Assembly: GCA_017857255.1 (NCBI GenBank)
Contig: JAFMDL010000011.1
Location: 1 to 47,794 of the forward strand
Direction: 5' to 3'
Origin: Puniceicoccaceae bacterium
GTDB taxonomy: Bacteria; Verrucomicrobiota; Verrucomicrobiia; Opitutales; Coraliomargaritaceae
DNA: 47,794 nucleotides
How positions within the stretch are numbered: position 1 is the stretch's first letter; each line of letters starts with the position of its first letter. Both the position numbers and the translations under genes were made by a program. The notes beneath the pieces were generated by a model, which did no database searches, was not told where the DNA came from, and worked only from the letters and a program-made list of their open reading frames with translations. Below are positions 1 through 11,254 of the stretch, one piece after another.

Positions 1-41
1 GCGATCAACACAAACAGGGTGAACGGATCTAAATCGCGCTG

Positions 42-623
42 ATGGAAATCATCATGGTTCATGGTATCTGGGATAAAGGCACTGTGTTTCGACGCATGGC
101 CAAAGTCCTCACTGAGCAAGGGCACAACTGCCACGCTCCAGACCTAGAGCCCGCCAACGGAGCACACGGGCTCGCAGATCTCGCCCGAAAGTTAGAGCGC
201 ACTATCGACCAAACTATCGGTTCACACACCCGCTTTGCCCTAATTGGCTTCAGCATGGGATCGCTGTTGGCACGTTACTACATGCAAATGCTCGGCGGTG
301 CTTCTAGAGTCAGCCACTTGTTTTGTATCTCAGGCCCACAACACGGCACCCTGACCGCACACCTGACACTCGGTAAAGCGAGTCGCGACATGCGCTTCCA
401 CAGTAAGCTACTACTCCAACTCAATGCCGATACCTCGTCCTTCGAAAACACAAGTGTGCATTGCTACCGTACACCGTTTGACCTACTGATTATCCCATCT
501 CGTAGCTCAGAGCTCGAATCCGCAGACAGCAACCACATCGTGCCGGCAATCTTCCATCACCGTATGCTCACGCACCCAACCGTGCATCAGCATATCGCAC
601 AGGAGCTGAAAGCTGATTGCTAG
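42..623 (+). CDS. Alpha/beta-hydrolase (lipase/esterase-like)
   Basis: A 193-residue single-domain alpha/beta hydrolase with no signal peptide, so probably cytoplasmic. The N-terminus carries the oxyanion-type motif MVHGIWDKG, and the nucleophile elbow is GFSMGS with the serine near residue 71. A C-terminal His in the HHRMLTHP segment and Asp residues before it could complete the triad. The protein is short for the family, as in minimal lipases that act on small esters; the substrate cannot be read from sequence. The ATG shares its A with a TGA in another frame (TGATG), so an upstream gene, cut by the window edge, may be translationally coupled to it. The gene is convergent with the MFS gene, nine bases away. 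Family assignment is firm; function is open. Confidence 0.85.
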   Translation: MEIIMVHGIWDKGTVFRRMAKVLTEQGHNCHAPDLEPANGAHGLADLARKLERTIDQTIGSHTRFALIGFSMGSLLARYYMQMLGGASRVSHLFCISGPQHGTLTAHLTLGKASRDMRFHSKLLLQLNADTSSFENTSVHCYRTPFDLLIIPSRSSELESADSNHIVPAIFHHRMLTHPTVHQHIAQELKADC

Positions 624-632
624 ATAAACAGC

Positions 633-1970
633 TTACTGTGCTTGCCTAAAACGAAGGCGATAAATCAAGTAAACTGCGAATAGGGACACTACAAAGTAGA
701 TGGGGAACCAACCCAATGACTCAACAAAAATGACATGCTCAAAATCGCCGGTAAGTCCATCCTCATCCGAGTATTCACCACGAGTTGAGGCAATCAAACT
801 GGCATACATTAAAGAGACCATGCCATAGATGAAGTTCGTCGAAAGCCCACGAAAACTCAATACCGTGGCACGCTGCTCCGAGGGCGCTGTCTCATTTAAG
901 TAGCGGCTAACGAAATATCCAGTCATCTGAATCCCGGCATACAAAAGAACCGTTGGAACAATCCCCCAGTAAGGAATCACCATCGACATCCCTACCAATC
1001 CCACCAGCACCCCTACGCAAACGAATAGTCCATTCTGCAGTGGCGTATAGCGATCCGCTAGAATTCGGGCCAAGCGCGGGACGAAGACGCCCATCAATGC
1101 CATCCCCGAACCAATCAACCCAAAGCTGGCAATCGGCAATTCGATGACACTCCAATACTCGCTGGCCAAAGTCAAAAACTGACGAATCACACTATCCAGC
1201 GCCATCGCCGCCAAAATCACTCCAAAAGGAAAGGACGTAAGCCAAATCCAACGACTCGCAGCAACTGATTGCTGCAGCGATTTGATAATTGTGGCACGCA
1301 CACTCTCGTGCTCTGCCACTGGCGCTTCTTGCATACGTAGTGCCATTGCCAATACCACCAGAGCCGACACTAACGATAAAGCAATCGGCACTTTAATGAG
1401 GTGCCCCTGCTCGACGAACATAGACGCCCCGACAAACTGCAGCACCGCATTCACCATCTCTGCATCGTACACTGCAGCACCAATCAGCATCGCAAAAAAG
1501 AATGCCAAAGACGTGTCGCGCTGCACCCGCTCAAGCACACCTCCCCATTGACGCTCTTGCCCAGCTGCCTTGAGCGAATCATAAGCCAGCGCCTCATCTG
1601 CCCCACTTGCAGCGGCTTCTGCGGTCCCACTCAATATGCGATTCAGTACAAACAGCCAAAACATCAGCGCGCCTCCACCAACTGGAGCAACGAGTAAAAC
1701 CGCCATTTCCAGCACCATTAAACACCCTGCCAAAATCAGTAATTTACGTCGGCCCAATGTATCAGCCAATGCCCCCGAAGGTACTTCCAATAAAACAATG
1801 GTGGCCGCCCAGACGCCGTTTAAAATCCCAAACTGCTCCAACGTGAGTCCGTAGTGCAAGAAGAGTAATGCATACACCGGATAATAAAAACGCGCATTGA
1901 AAAACATGCGGAAGATCGTAAACGCCCGCACATTACGTTGCGCAATAGATTGTAAGTCAGAACCTACCAT
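633..1970 (-). CDS. MFS transporter
   Basis: A 445-residue polytopic membrane protein of the major facilitator superfamily with about 12 predicted transmembrane helices. The loop between helices 2 and 3 carries the MFS signature GALADTLGRRKLL. The substrate is not recognisable: it could be a drug/metabolite exporter or an organic acid carrier. Its ATG overlaps the TAA of the dehydrogenase gene upstream (TAATG), so the two are almost certainly co-transcribed and translationally coupled. That pairing with a D-lactate-type dehydrogenase makes a 2-hydroxy-acid or fermentation-product carrier a reasonable guess, no more. An acidic loop (EYSDEDGLTGDFEH) lies before the last helix. Confidence 0.85.
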   Translation of the reverse strand: MVGSDLQSIAQRNVRAFTIFRMFFNARFYYPVYALLFLHYGLTLEQFGILNGVWAATIVLLEVPSGALADTLGRRKLLILAGCLMVLEMAVLLVAPVGGGALMFWLFVLNRILSGTAEAAASGADEALAYDSLKAAGQERQWGGVLERVQRDTSLAFFFAMLIGAAVYDAEMVNAVLQFVGASMFVEQGHLIKVPIALSLVSALVVLAMALRMQEAPVAEHESVRATIIKSLQQSVAASRWIWLTSFPFGVILAAMALDSVIRQFLTLASEYWSVIELPIASFGLIGSGMALMGVFVPRLARILADRYTPLQNGLFVCVGVLVGLVGMSMVIPYWGIVPTVLLYAGIQMTGYFVSRYLNETAPSEQRATVLSFRGLSTNFIYGMVSLMYASLIASTRGEYSDEDGLTGDFEHVIFVESLGWFPIYFVVSLFAVYLIYRLRFRQAQ

Positions 1971-2965
1971 TACGAAAACTCGATTTCATTTGCACAACAG
2001 CCTGAGGCTTCAAGGTCAGACAGGTTTTGCAAAGTCACGCGAGCGATCTGCGTCAGTGCATTGCTGGTGAAAAATGCTTGATGCCCAGTAATCAACACAT
2101 TCGGAAAAGTGAGCAACCGAGCAAACACATCATCCTGCATCACCATGCCAGATTGGTCTTCAAAAAACAAGTTGTCCTCTTCTTCATACACATCGATCCC
2201 CAAGTTACCCACACGCCCCGACTTCAAGCACTTAATCACTGCCGAGGTATCGATCAATGCCCCGCGACTCGTATTGAGCAAAGTCACACCCGGCTTCATT
2301 TGTTCTAATGCCGCGGCATCAATCAAATGATACGTCGATTCTAATAACGGGCAATGCAGACTAATCACATCCGACTGTGCAAACAATTCGTCCAGCGGCA
2401 CATATTTCGCACCCAACGCCTTCACAGCCTCATTCTCATGTACATCGTAACACAGCACCTTGCAGCCAAAACCATTAAACAGGCGAACTACTTTCTCACC
2501 GATCGTACCCGTACCAATGATACCAACAGTTAAGCCATGTATATCAAACCCAACCAAACCCTGCAATGAGAAGTTACCCTCACGCACCCGGTTATACGCG
2601 CGATACAGACGACGATTCAGCGCCAGTAATAATCCTAAGGTATGCTCGGCCACCGCATAGGGCGAATAGGACGGTACACGCACTACCTTCATGCCCAACT
2701 CGTGAGCTGTCTGTAAATCGACATTATTAAAACCAGCACAGCGCAGTGCAACAAACTCCGTGCCCCCAGCATGCAGCACCTCCAGCGTCTCACGATCCAA
2801 ACGGTCATTTACAAATGCACAGACTGCACGCGAACCTTTTGCTAAAGGTGCTGAAGTCGGGGTCAACTTAAACTCATGAAAGACGAGTTCATGTCGACTT
2901 GTCTCGTTCTCCGTCGAGAAAAAAGACTCATCATACGACTTACTACTGAACAGTGTGATTTGCAT
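1970..2965 (-). CDS. ldhA: D-lactate dehydrogenase-type 2-hydroxyacid dehydrogenase
   Basis: NAD-dependent D-2-hydroxyacid dehydrogenase, closest in layout to E. coli LdhA (pyruvate to D-lactate). Visible landmarks: FVALRCAGFNNVDL in the substrate domain, the Rossmann loop GIIGTGTIGEKV, the Arg motif NTSRGALIDT, the Glu region DVYEEEDNLFFED, and the catalytic His in ITGHQAFFT. The start chosen, MQITLFSSKSYDE, lines up with the usual LdhA N-terminus. An in-frame ATG 48 bases upstream (2 to 3013 boundary, giving 347 residues) has a slightly better purine stretch before it and cannot be excluded. The stop overlaps the ATG of the MFS gene. It probably acts in fermentation or redox balancing under low oxygen; the exact substrate is inferred. 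Confidence 0.87.
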   Translation of the reverse strand: MQITLFSSKSYDESFFSTENETSRHELVFHEFKLTPTSAPLAKGSRAVCAFVNDRLDRETLEVLHAGGTEFVALRCAGFNNVDLQTAHELGMKVVRVPSYSPYAVAEHTLGLLLALNRRLYRAYNRVREGNFSLQGLVGFDIHGLTVGIIGTGTIGEKVVRLFNGFGCKVLCYDVHENEAVKALGAKYVPLDELFAQSDVISLHCPLLESTYHLIDAAALEQMKPGVTLLNTSRGALIDTSAVIKCLKSGRVGNLGIDVYEEEDNLFFEDQSGMVMQDDVFARLLTFPNVLITGHQAFFTSNALTQIARVTLQNLSDLEASGCCANEIEFS

Positions 2966-3048
2966 ACCAGCCAACTTGTCGTGATCCACCTCACAGCGCA
3001 AGTAAAGGAACATATAAAGCTCACCAATTCAGTGACACAGCAACCGCT

Positions 3049-3744
3049 TCAACCTAACACCTTGCGTAAAAAAAGTTCCCGATGTATTGGAGTCGGGCCA
3101 TATTTGTGTAACGCCTCACGATGCACGGCAGTGCCATAGCCCTTATGCTGCTCAAAGCCATACTCCGGATAGGTCTTCGCCAATTTCTGCATCACACGAT
3201 CGCGCGAGACTTTCGCCGCGATACTAGCCATCGCAATTGCCAACGACTTCGCGTCTCCTTTAACAATTCCGGCATGCGCATAAGGGAACGGCTTCAGCGG
3301 GAGGCCATCGACAATAATTCTGACGTCCAGTGTAGATTCAAATAAAGGGCCATCCAATTCCATCAGAGGTAAATCCCAATCAGCGCACCGTCGTGCAAGT
3401 CCATCCAACGCTCGCTGCATCGCGAGACGATTCGCTCCTAAAATATTGAGCTGCGCAATTTCCTCGACTGAAGCCGAGGCGACCTCAAAGTCTAACAAGC
3501 CTTGCTCACGTAAATTTTCGAGCACCGCCAACTGTGCCGCCCGCGCAGTAACTGATAACTGCTTGGAATCATTGATCGCAGCGCTGCATTTAACTGCTTC
3601 CACGGATTCAAAAAACCCGGACTGCAACACACAGGCGCCGGCAGTCACAGGCCCCGCCAAGCAGCCACGGCCCGCTTCATCCACCCCGATCAAGTATTTA
3701 ACCTCGGTGAATTGCTGCTGATCATGGCACTGTAGCTTATTCAT
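3049..3744 (-). CDS. rnhB: Ribonuclease HII
   Basis: RNase HII, which cuts RNA in RNA-DNA hybrids and starts removal of single ribonucleotides from DNA. The catalytic motif GVDEAGRGCLAGPV is at the N-terminus, with later conserved acidic positions in LMELDGPLFES and the block GDAKSLAIAMASIAAKVSRD. The C-terminus HKGYGTAVHREAL is typical of the family. I chose the ATG at 3744 (MNKLQCHD, 231 residues); the longer form starting at 3771 adds nine residues with no family counterpart. It lies 83 bases upstream of the 2-hydroxyacid dehydrogenase start on the same strand. A second, HIII-type enzyme lies only 2.6 kb away, on the far side of katG. Confidence 0.95.
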   Translation of the reverse strand: MNKLQCHDQQQFTEVKYLIGVDEAGRGCLAGPVTAGACVLQSGFFESVEAVKCSAAINDSKQLSVTARAAQLAVLENLREQGLLDFEVASASVEEIAQLNILGANRLAMQRALDGLARRCADWDLPLMELDGPLFESTLDVRIIVDGLPLKPFPYAHAGIVKGDAKSLAIAMASIAAKVSRDRVMQKLAKTYPEYGFEQHKGYGTAVHREALHKYGPTPIHRELFLRKVLG

Positions 3745-3964
3745 CCGATGCAAGTTGCGCAGAGCTCGCATTTCAATGTGCCGAATGTGTCGATCGAATG
3801 CCCCGAGTGCTCTTGCCGCCTCTTAATCGGCTGACAGGATGATAACTGCGCAACAATACACCACTTCCCCAGACGTGAGAAATCCTCCCCTCGGGCCACC
3901 TTTAAAAAGTCTCTGAACTGATGCATTTCCATTATTGCTAATCACTATGGATTTTATAGGAAAC

Positions 3965-4000
3965 TATTTCACCTATATATTTGTCTATAATAATTTACAA
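3965..4000 (+). promoter_or_regulatory. Candidate katG promoter with Fur/PerR-like half-site
   Basis: The 120 bases before katG are very AT-rich. A perfect TATAAT hexamer sits at 3987-3992, about 64 bases before the start codon, inside CTATAATAATTTACA (3986-4000), which resembles a degenerate PerR/Fur box (TTATAATnATTATAA). I see no convincing -35 hexamer at standard spacing. PerR/Fur or OxyR control of katG is common in bacteria, but the match here is partial and could be chance in such AT-rich sequence. Confidence 0.35.
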
Positions 4001-4043
4001 CTTACAGTACGTTTTCCTCCACTATACAACATTCATCAACTAA

Positions 4044-6257
<2,214 letters not shown>

Positions 6258-6280
6258 TGACTGTTAAATAATACAACAAA

Positions 6281-6305
6281 GCCCCGTCAATCGACGGGGC
6301 TTTTT
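6281..6305 (+). terminator. Rho-independent terminator of katG
   Basis: A perfect 8-bp stem GCCCCGTC/GACGGGGC with an AATC loop is followed at once by TTTTT. It begins 24 bases after the katG stop and separates katG from the convergent rnhC gene. Confidence 0.9.
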
Positions 6306-6366
6306 GCTGCGCGAGGCTCAAGACTTGATTAGCGCCGACCTGACTTCTGCGCAAACAATCTAAGCC

Positions 6367-7374
6367 CTACTTAAATTTCGACCAAGCTGGCTTCTTCGGC
6401 GGCTCCAGACCCTGTGCTTCGTAAGCCGTCTTGAAATGCATCTTCGCATAGCCCGCCAGCTCACCGGGTCCCTTTGCTGCGATGATTTTTTTTGCCTGCG
6501 CCAGCACCTTGGCACTCGCACCTTTCATCAGCTCCTCACCGCCCAATACATCTTTCAATTCATCCGAAAGACGCTTCATCTCACGTACGTAAATCGCACG
6601 AGCCACAATCGATGCAGCCGCAACTACAGGATCGGACTCCGCCTTGGTGCGACTGACCAATTTAAACTCTTTACGGTCCTGCACATAAGCATCCACCAGC
6701 GGTTGCTTGGTAAACTGGTCAAGTAACCCCCACGGGGCAGGACGTTGATCCAGCGCTTCGTTGAGCCCACGGCCATGGTACCAAGCAAGGAGCTTGTTGA
6801 GATTATCACCAAACTTCTTGTACAAATGATTGTATTTCGTCATCCGCGCAAATGCAATTCCGATGACAACCCCCTTAGTTCCGCGAATCAATTTATCTAA
6901 CTTCAGGATCGTATTATCCGTGATCTTTTTACTATCACACACACCGGCCTCGATCCAGTCGCGCACCATGCTTTCATCCGCCACCACACAGGCCGTCACC
7001 AGCGGGCCGAACAAGTCACCCTTGCCACTCTCGTCGCAACCAGCATGCAGCGTAAACCATTCGGGATTATGTACCTCATCATAGCCCAAGCGCGCCTCGC
7101 ATGTAATCTCCGCTTCCAAAATATCCCGCACGAAATCCTCGGTCTTCTTGCCTTGAACCACCAACTTGCCGCTCTGGTAACCGACCACATTCACTCCATC
7201 GCCCTTGAACGCAAACTGCGAATAAGCCACATCATAATGCGTCCACGCACAAGAGGGATCCGAATCTAATCGTTCGCCCAGTTGCTCCAACTGCGCATCA
7301 GTCAACTTGATCGTATAGATCTTTTTAACTTTTGGACCTGTGTCCTCCGGCTTGGGTGTTTTCTTCTTTGGCAT
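6367..7374 (-). CDS. rnhC: Ribonuclease HIII
   Basis: RNase HIII, 335 residues. The N-terminal part (about residues 14-90) fits the substrate-binding TBP-like domain typical of HIII enzymes. The catalytic domain opens with HAGCDESGKGDLFGPLV, where the DESGKG form (rather than DEAGRG of HII) identifies the HIII class. Later conserved parts include VCDSKKI and ESDPVVAAASIVARA. It removes RNA from hybrids such as R-loops and Okazaki primers. Lys-rich ends (KKKTPKP at the start, PPKKPAWSKFK at the end) may aid nucleic-acid binding. It is convergent with katG. Having both HII and HIII is known in some Firmicutes; both genes this close together is noteworthy. Confidence 0.95.
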   Translation of the reverse strand: MPKKKTPKPEDTGPKVKKIYTIKLTDAQLEQLGERLDSDPSCAWTHYDVAYSQFAFKGDGVNVVGYQSGKLVVQGKKTEDFVRDILEAEITCEARLGYDEVHNPEWFTLHAGCDESGKGDLFGPLVTACVVADESMVRDWIEAGVCDSKKITDNTILKLDKLIRGTKGVVIGIAFARMTKYNHLYKKFGDNLNKLLAWYHGRGLNEALDQRPAPWGLLDQFTKQPLVDAYVQDRKEFKLVSRTKAESDPVVAAASIVARAIYVREMKRLSDELKDVLGGEELMKGASAKVLAQAKKIIAAKGPGELAGYAKMHFKTAYEAQGLEPPKKPAWSKFK

Positions 7375-7430
7375 GGTGATTTCAACGCGAGAAAAGACAG
7401 TAAAACCAGTCCTAATGCAACGCTGGATCC

Positions 7431-7616
7431 ATGGACATTCCCATTAGAGTTTATTTGCCGGTTTATCCCCCAACAACTCCAGTGATACTCGCCAGCCATG
7501 GACAGGGAGGATCTCAAATGACTCGCCCTTACCTTAGCAAGCTCTGGTGCGCGCGTGGATATGGACAGAGGTTCCATAGCGGACACGCAACTTATACTGA
7601 CTACCTTATGCCATGA
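7431..7616 (+). pseudogene. Remnant of an alpha/beta-hydrolase (PAF-acetylhydrolase/dienelactone-hydrolase style)
   Basis: A 61-codon open stretch between rnhC and the glycanase gene encodes IPIRVYLP, then PVILASHGQGGS and YLSKLWCARGY. That is the order seen at the start of large PAF-acetylhydrolase-like hydrolases: a strand, the oxyanion HG motif, then 'yL..hWa..GY'. After that point the resemblance stops and the frame ends at 7616; the nucleophile and His regions are absent, and a stop lies six codons before the ATG. I read it as the leftover of a deleted gene rather than a working small protein. The match is from memory of the family pattern, so confidence is limited. Confidence 0.45.
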
Positions 7617-7618
7617 GT

Positions 7619-9838
7619 TTAAGGAGTCTCGGAATCAACCCACTGTGAATTATCCACTTCAACTCGGAAAAATTTCTTGGCACTACTTTGTCCACTTTTT
7701 TCAAAGTGGTATATCGCCTGTCCCGTGCCACGTAGATTTGTTGATTTAGTCCAATTCGTCAAATCTGTGCTCTCCATAACTGAATAGCGGCGACCTTCAA
7801 CTGATTGAAAGTCTACACCCAAATCGTTTTCATTGAGAAGATCCAGGGTTGCCTCGTAATCAGTATGCTCTTTTTGATAAACACGGATGTAATCGACTTT
7901 ATATACGGTTTCAGCTGGCAGGCCTGAATGATCGCCTCCGCCATTTCCGCCAATTGCCAGATTGAGCCATAACAATTGGCCAAAGGTGCGAAAGGGTGCG
8001 ATACCTGGATGAGCATGTGAATCTGCCAAATTGGTAATTGCTGGGTTGAAGGTATTCAAGACCTCTCCATCCATCGAAATGGTCGCAGAATCAGGGCCCC
8101 AGACGAGCTCCCAAGTATGGAAGCGGTCCACCCAAGGATTGTCGTCAATCATCGGCAAAGAGCTTACATCGCGATAGGTACCGTCCCAGAAAGCATTATA
8201 GCGGCCGCTGTCTGCCGTGGCAAAATTAGCCAATATCTTGCCGCCGAAGTTTTCCATAATATCGATCTCTCCTGTGGCCGGCCACTCACCCCCGCCCACA
8301 GTCCAAATGGCCGGCCATGTTCCAGGTAAATTCGTCACTTTGGCACGACACACAATTTTACCGTAGAGAAAATTGAACTTGCCTTCGGTCTTAATACTAC
8401 CCGACGTCCAGTAGGCGTACTGACGACTCTGCCGCCAATCTGTTGCACTCGGGTCGTAGTTGGCATTAAGCACCTGTTCACGCTTAGCAGTAATGATCAG
8501 ATGACCTCCGCTCTGGCTAAGATTTTCTGCACGATAATACTGAGCTTCATTGTTTCGTTTAAAGCCCACTTCAGGTAGCCACTTGGTTGTGTCGATTCCG
8601 CCCTCGCTGTTGAACTCATCACTAAAAATCAATTGGTAATCTCCAGTCGCTACAGGTAGTAGTGGCCACTTCGTTTCGTTTGATACAAAGCTGGGATCAT
8701 CAATGAAGACTGAATTCGCATCTCCGAGGCCATTATATATATAGCAGGTGGCAGATGTGATGCCCTCACCCGTAGCAAACTGAATATCAACCGCTTGATA
8801 TGTGGGTGCCTCAAAAGATCGAGTCACCTCTGCGCTTCCATAGTCCTTCACGCCAATGCTTGCACTGCCACCCTCCGTCTTAACATATGCGCGGAAGGTA
8901 TAAGCGGTGTTTGGGCGAAGCCCTGTAATCGTTCTGCGATAGCCACTGCCTGCGCCCGAATCCCCTTCGTCTAGTCTAGCTGCAAATGAACCACTGTACG
9001 CATTATTTTCCACAACTGAAGAAGCACCCCATAAAGCGGAAGATGCACCCGCTTCAAAACCGAAATCTGGTATCATTAGGTTAACTGCTTCCACGGTAAA
9101 TCGATCGATATGACTGGCAGTAAATAATGTACCGGGCTGACCATCCGAACCTAAAACCTCTAGCGTCCTCATCGCTGGCAGTAGGCCCACAGCTTGATAA
9201 GTGCTGCTATCCTCCACTAGATATTCTACGGTGCCGATCGCTTCACTTTTGTCTAAATCAACAACTGCAACCGAGATATGAAAAACATTTGCAGTTAATG
9301 TACGGGTGATAGCCATACGAATTGAAAACCAATTGGTATTCGTATTTGTACCAGTGTAGGCATCGGCAAGATTAACCGAGACATAATCCGAACTCGTGCC
9401 AAAGCGTAGTTCACCAATGCCAGCTAAACTGACGTCCACTCGAAGAGCGGGGATATCACCTCCTGGGGTTAGACTGCTGTCGGAAATCCCCAGAGCAAAG
9501 ACGCTCACCGATCGGGAACCATTGACAAGACCTTCACCACGCCAGACTGCTTCAATTGCCACAGTCTCATCAACCTCTAATGATGCCGCTAAGGCAGTAA
9601 AATTGAGCGCACGTGACCAGCTAGCACCGCAACTAGCATAGCCGAAACTACCAGTTTCAGCAGCCACCCAGCCGCCCGGTTGCGCCGACCAGTTTCGAAC
9701 ACCATTTATTGTCGCTCCATTCGAGAACCCACTGCCACTAGTAAATTCATCATTCAACAACTGCGCATTGAGCGAGCTATAAATGGTGTGAATCAGTATG
9801 AGGGCGATATAGGGGAGTGATTTAATTGATCTTATCAT
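7619..9838 (-). CDS. Secreted GH16 family beta-glucanase/galactanase with carbohydrate-binding region
   Basis: Large exported glycoside hydrolase. From the ATG at 9838 the protein opens with MIRSIKSLPYIALILIHTIY, a signal peptide ending near SLNAQ. Residues about 30-250 form a beta-rich lectin-like domain, and about 255-385 resemble a CBM4/9-type module (FGFEAGASS ... GLRPNTAYTFRAYV). The GH16 catalytic domain follows, with the signature GEIDIMENFGG near residue 523 (nucleophile and acid/base Glu) and the Trp-rich WPAIWTVGGGEWP. A C-terminal stretch (RRYSVMESTDLTNW ... FFRVEV) resembles a C-terminal domain I associate with secreted proteins of Verrucomicrobiota. An upstream ATG (9973) would bury the signal peptide, so I rejected it. 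It likely degrades laminarin, agar or carrageenan-type glycans; substrate unresolved. Confidence 0.9.
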   Translation of the reverse strand: MIRSIKSLPYIALILIHTIYSSLNAQLLNDEFTSGSGFSNGATINGVRNWSAQPGGWVAAETGSFGYASCGASWSRALNFTALAASLEVDETVAIEAVWRGEGLVNGSRSVSVFALGISDSSLTPGGDIPALRVDVSLAGIGELRFGTSSDYVSVNLADAYTGTNTNTNWFSIRMAITRTLTANVFHISVAVVDLDKSEAIGTVEYLVEDSSTYQAVGLLPAMRTLEVLGSDGQPGTLFTASHIDRFTVEAVNLMIPDFGFEAGASSALWGASSVVENNAYSGSFAARLDEGDSGAGSGYRRTITGLRPNTAYTFRAYVKTEGGSASIGVKDYGSAEVTRSFEAPTYQAVDIQFATGEGITSATCYIYNGLGDANSVFIDDPSFVSNETKWPLLPVATGDYQLIFSDEFNSEGGIDTTKWLPEVGFKRNNEAQYYRAENLSQSGGHLIITAKREQVLNANYDPSATDWRQSRQYAYWTSGSIKTEGKFNFLYGKIVCRAKVTNLPGTWPAIWTVGGGEWPATGEIDIMENFGGKILANFATADSGRYNAFWDGTYRDVSSLPMIDDNPWVDRFHTWELVWGPDSATISMDGEVLNTFNPAITNLADSHAHPGIAPFRTFGQLLWLNLAIGGNGGGDHSGLPAETVYKVDYIRVYQKEHTDYEATLDLLNENDLGVDFQSVEGRRYSVMESTDLTNWTKSTNLRGTGQAIYHFEKSGQSSAKKFFRVEVDNSQWVDSETP

Positions 9839-10087
9839 AGCAAATCTTAAAGACACCAATGTATGGCACAGGCTATACACGTGTAAATCAAATTCTTTAA
9901 CAGCTTCACATTGAGTGACAGCAGCTCTATCGAAATTCGACACTAATCCCACCGGGTTGTCTTGAATTTCCACAGTGCAGCGTTTTACGGTGTACGTTTA
10001 ATGATGAGAGAGCACGCAGGCTGAAGCGCGATTCGCAGCGACTTCCTAAAGACACAATCAAATCGATGTAATTGCATCCAAATGAGA

Positions 10088-10113
10088 AGGCATGCCTCGC
10101 ATAGGTGAGGCAT
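10088..10113. other. Palindrome and stem-loop in the glycanase-mutY gap
   Basis: AGGCATGCCT (10088-10097) is a perfect 10-bp palindrome. It overlaps a 7-bp stem ATGCCTC (10092-10098)/GAGGCAT (10107-10113), followed by ATTTTAG. It sits in the 362-base divergent gap between the glycanase (ATG 9838) and mutY (ATG 10201), about 90 bases before mutY. It could be an operator or a weak terminator. I see nothing else recognisable in this gap. Confidence 0.35.
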
Positions 10114-10200
10114 ATTTTAGTGGCACAAGCTGTTTCAATTTGTTATCCGCTCTTTTCAGGTTCGATGTACTTTAATACATGCTCGATCTTGCTTAAAAAA

Positions 10201-11235
10201 ATGCAGCTGCTCTCACAAACTGAACCCTTTCAACAAGCACTCGCCGCTTGGTATTCCACCGCGCAACGACCACTGCCTTGGCGTACCGCACCCTCGCTTT
10301 ACAAGACCGTCGTCTCCGAACTCATGGCGCAGCAGACGCAGATTAAGACAATGCTGCCCTACTTTGATCGCTGGCTCAAACGCTTCCCTGACTTCGAAGC
10401 ACTCGCCGAAGCACCGAGCGAAGACGTGCTCAAACATTGGGAAGGACTCGGCTATTACAGTCGCGCACGCAACTTACACAAACTCGCCAAAGACTATATG
10501 GCACTCGAGACCAAGCCAACCACTGCCAAACAATGGCAAGCGCTACCCGGCATCGGCCCCTACACCTCTGCTGCCATTAGCTCTATCGCACAAAACTACC
10601 CCGCAGCGGTAGTGGATGGCAATGTGGTGCGCATCCTCGCCCGACTCACCAACGACACACGCTGCTTCAAAAATAACGGCGACGCGGTCAAAGCCTTCAC
10701 TCCTATAGCCGATACGGTACTCAATCACAACACCCCAGGCGATCACAACCAGGCCATGATGGAGCTCGGCGCGACCATCTGCCAAAAAGCCAATCCACTC
10801 TGCACGGTCTGCCCCGTAGTACAGTTTTGCGCGGCAGTAGCAAACGGCTTACAAGAAAACATACCAAACATTCAGCGCAAAGCCACTCAGCAAGTGCAGA
10901 TTGATCGCATTTGGAGCGTGAATGACGGCAAGCTGTTGCTCCATCGTATCCCAGACGACGCCAAACAACTCGCAGGCCAATACGAGCTCCCAGCCATCAC
11001 ACACTTCAAGGGCAAACCTCAACTTGATAAGGCCCTCATCACTAAAACCCGCGGCATCACGAACAAGCGTATTAAAGAAACCATCTATCGACTCAAGTCT
11101 CAGGCCTACGCTGTCCCCTCACAGGCCTCACAGCCATCGAACTTACACTGGATCGCACTCGAAGAACTAGAATATGTCACCCTATCCGGTCCCCACCGCC
11201 GATGGGTCAAAGAGCTACTAAAGCAAGACGCCTAA
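10201..11235 (+). CDS. mutY: A/G-specific adenine glycosylase MutY
   Basis: DNA repair glycosylase that removes adenine mispaired with 8-oxoguanine. The HhH-GPD core is intact: PLPWR near the N-terminus, VSELMAQQTQIKTMLPYF, the helix-hairpin-helix LPGIGPYTSAAI, and the catalytic Asp in AAVVDGNVVRIL. The 4Fe-4S motif is CQKANPLCTVCPVVQFC (spacing 6-2-5). The C-terminal region (about residues 235-345) matches the NUDIX-like 8-oxoG recognition domain. I chose ATG 10201 (MQLLSQTEPFQQAL) because the 32 residues before it, in the longer frame from 10105, are unlike any MutY. It may be transcribed with the U32 gene downstream, although an imperfect inverted repeat lies between them. Confidence 0.96.
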   Translation: MQLLSQTEPFQQALAAWYSTAQRPLPWRTAPSLYKTVVSELMAQQTQIKTMLPYFDRWLKRFPDFEALAEAPSEDVLKHWEGLGYYSRARNLHKLAKDYMALETKPTTAKQWQALPGIGPYTSAAISSIAQNYPAAVVDGNVVRILARLTNDTRCFKNNGDAVKAFTPIADTVLNHNTPGDHNQAMMELGATICQKANPLCTVCPVVQFCAAVANGLQENIPNIQRKATQQVQIDRIWSVNDGKLLLHRIPDDAKQLAGQYELPAITHFKGKPQLDKALITKTRGITNKRIKETIYRLKSQAYAVPSQASQPSNLHWIALEELEYVTLSGPHRRWVKELLKQDA

Positions 11236-11254
11236 ATTTCATCTTACCTGCCCA

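Noticed and set aside
1-41. 3' end of an upstream gene
   Set aside because: Two frames are open to stops at 32 and 42. The second would couple to the first hydrolase gene by TGATG, but 13 codons are too few to call.
3741-3932. 63-codon - strand frame overlapping the rnhB start
   Set aside because: It overlaps the start of rnhB, has no recognisable family features and would place two genes on the same bases; most likely a chance frame.
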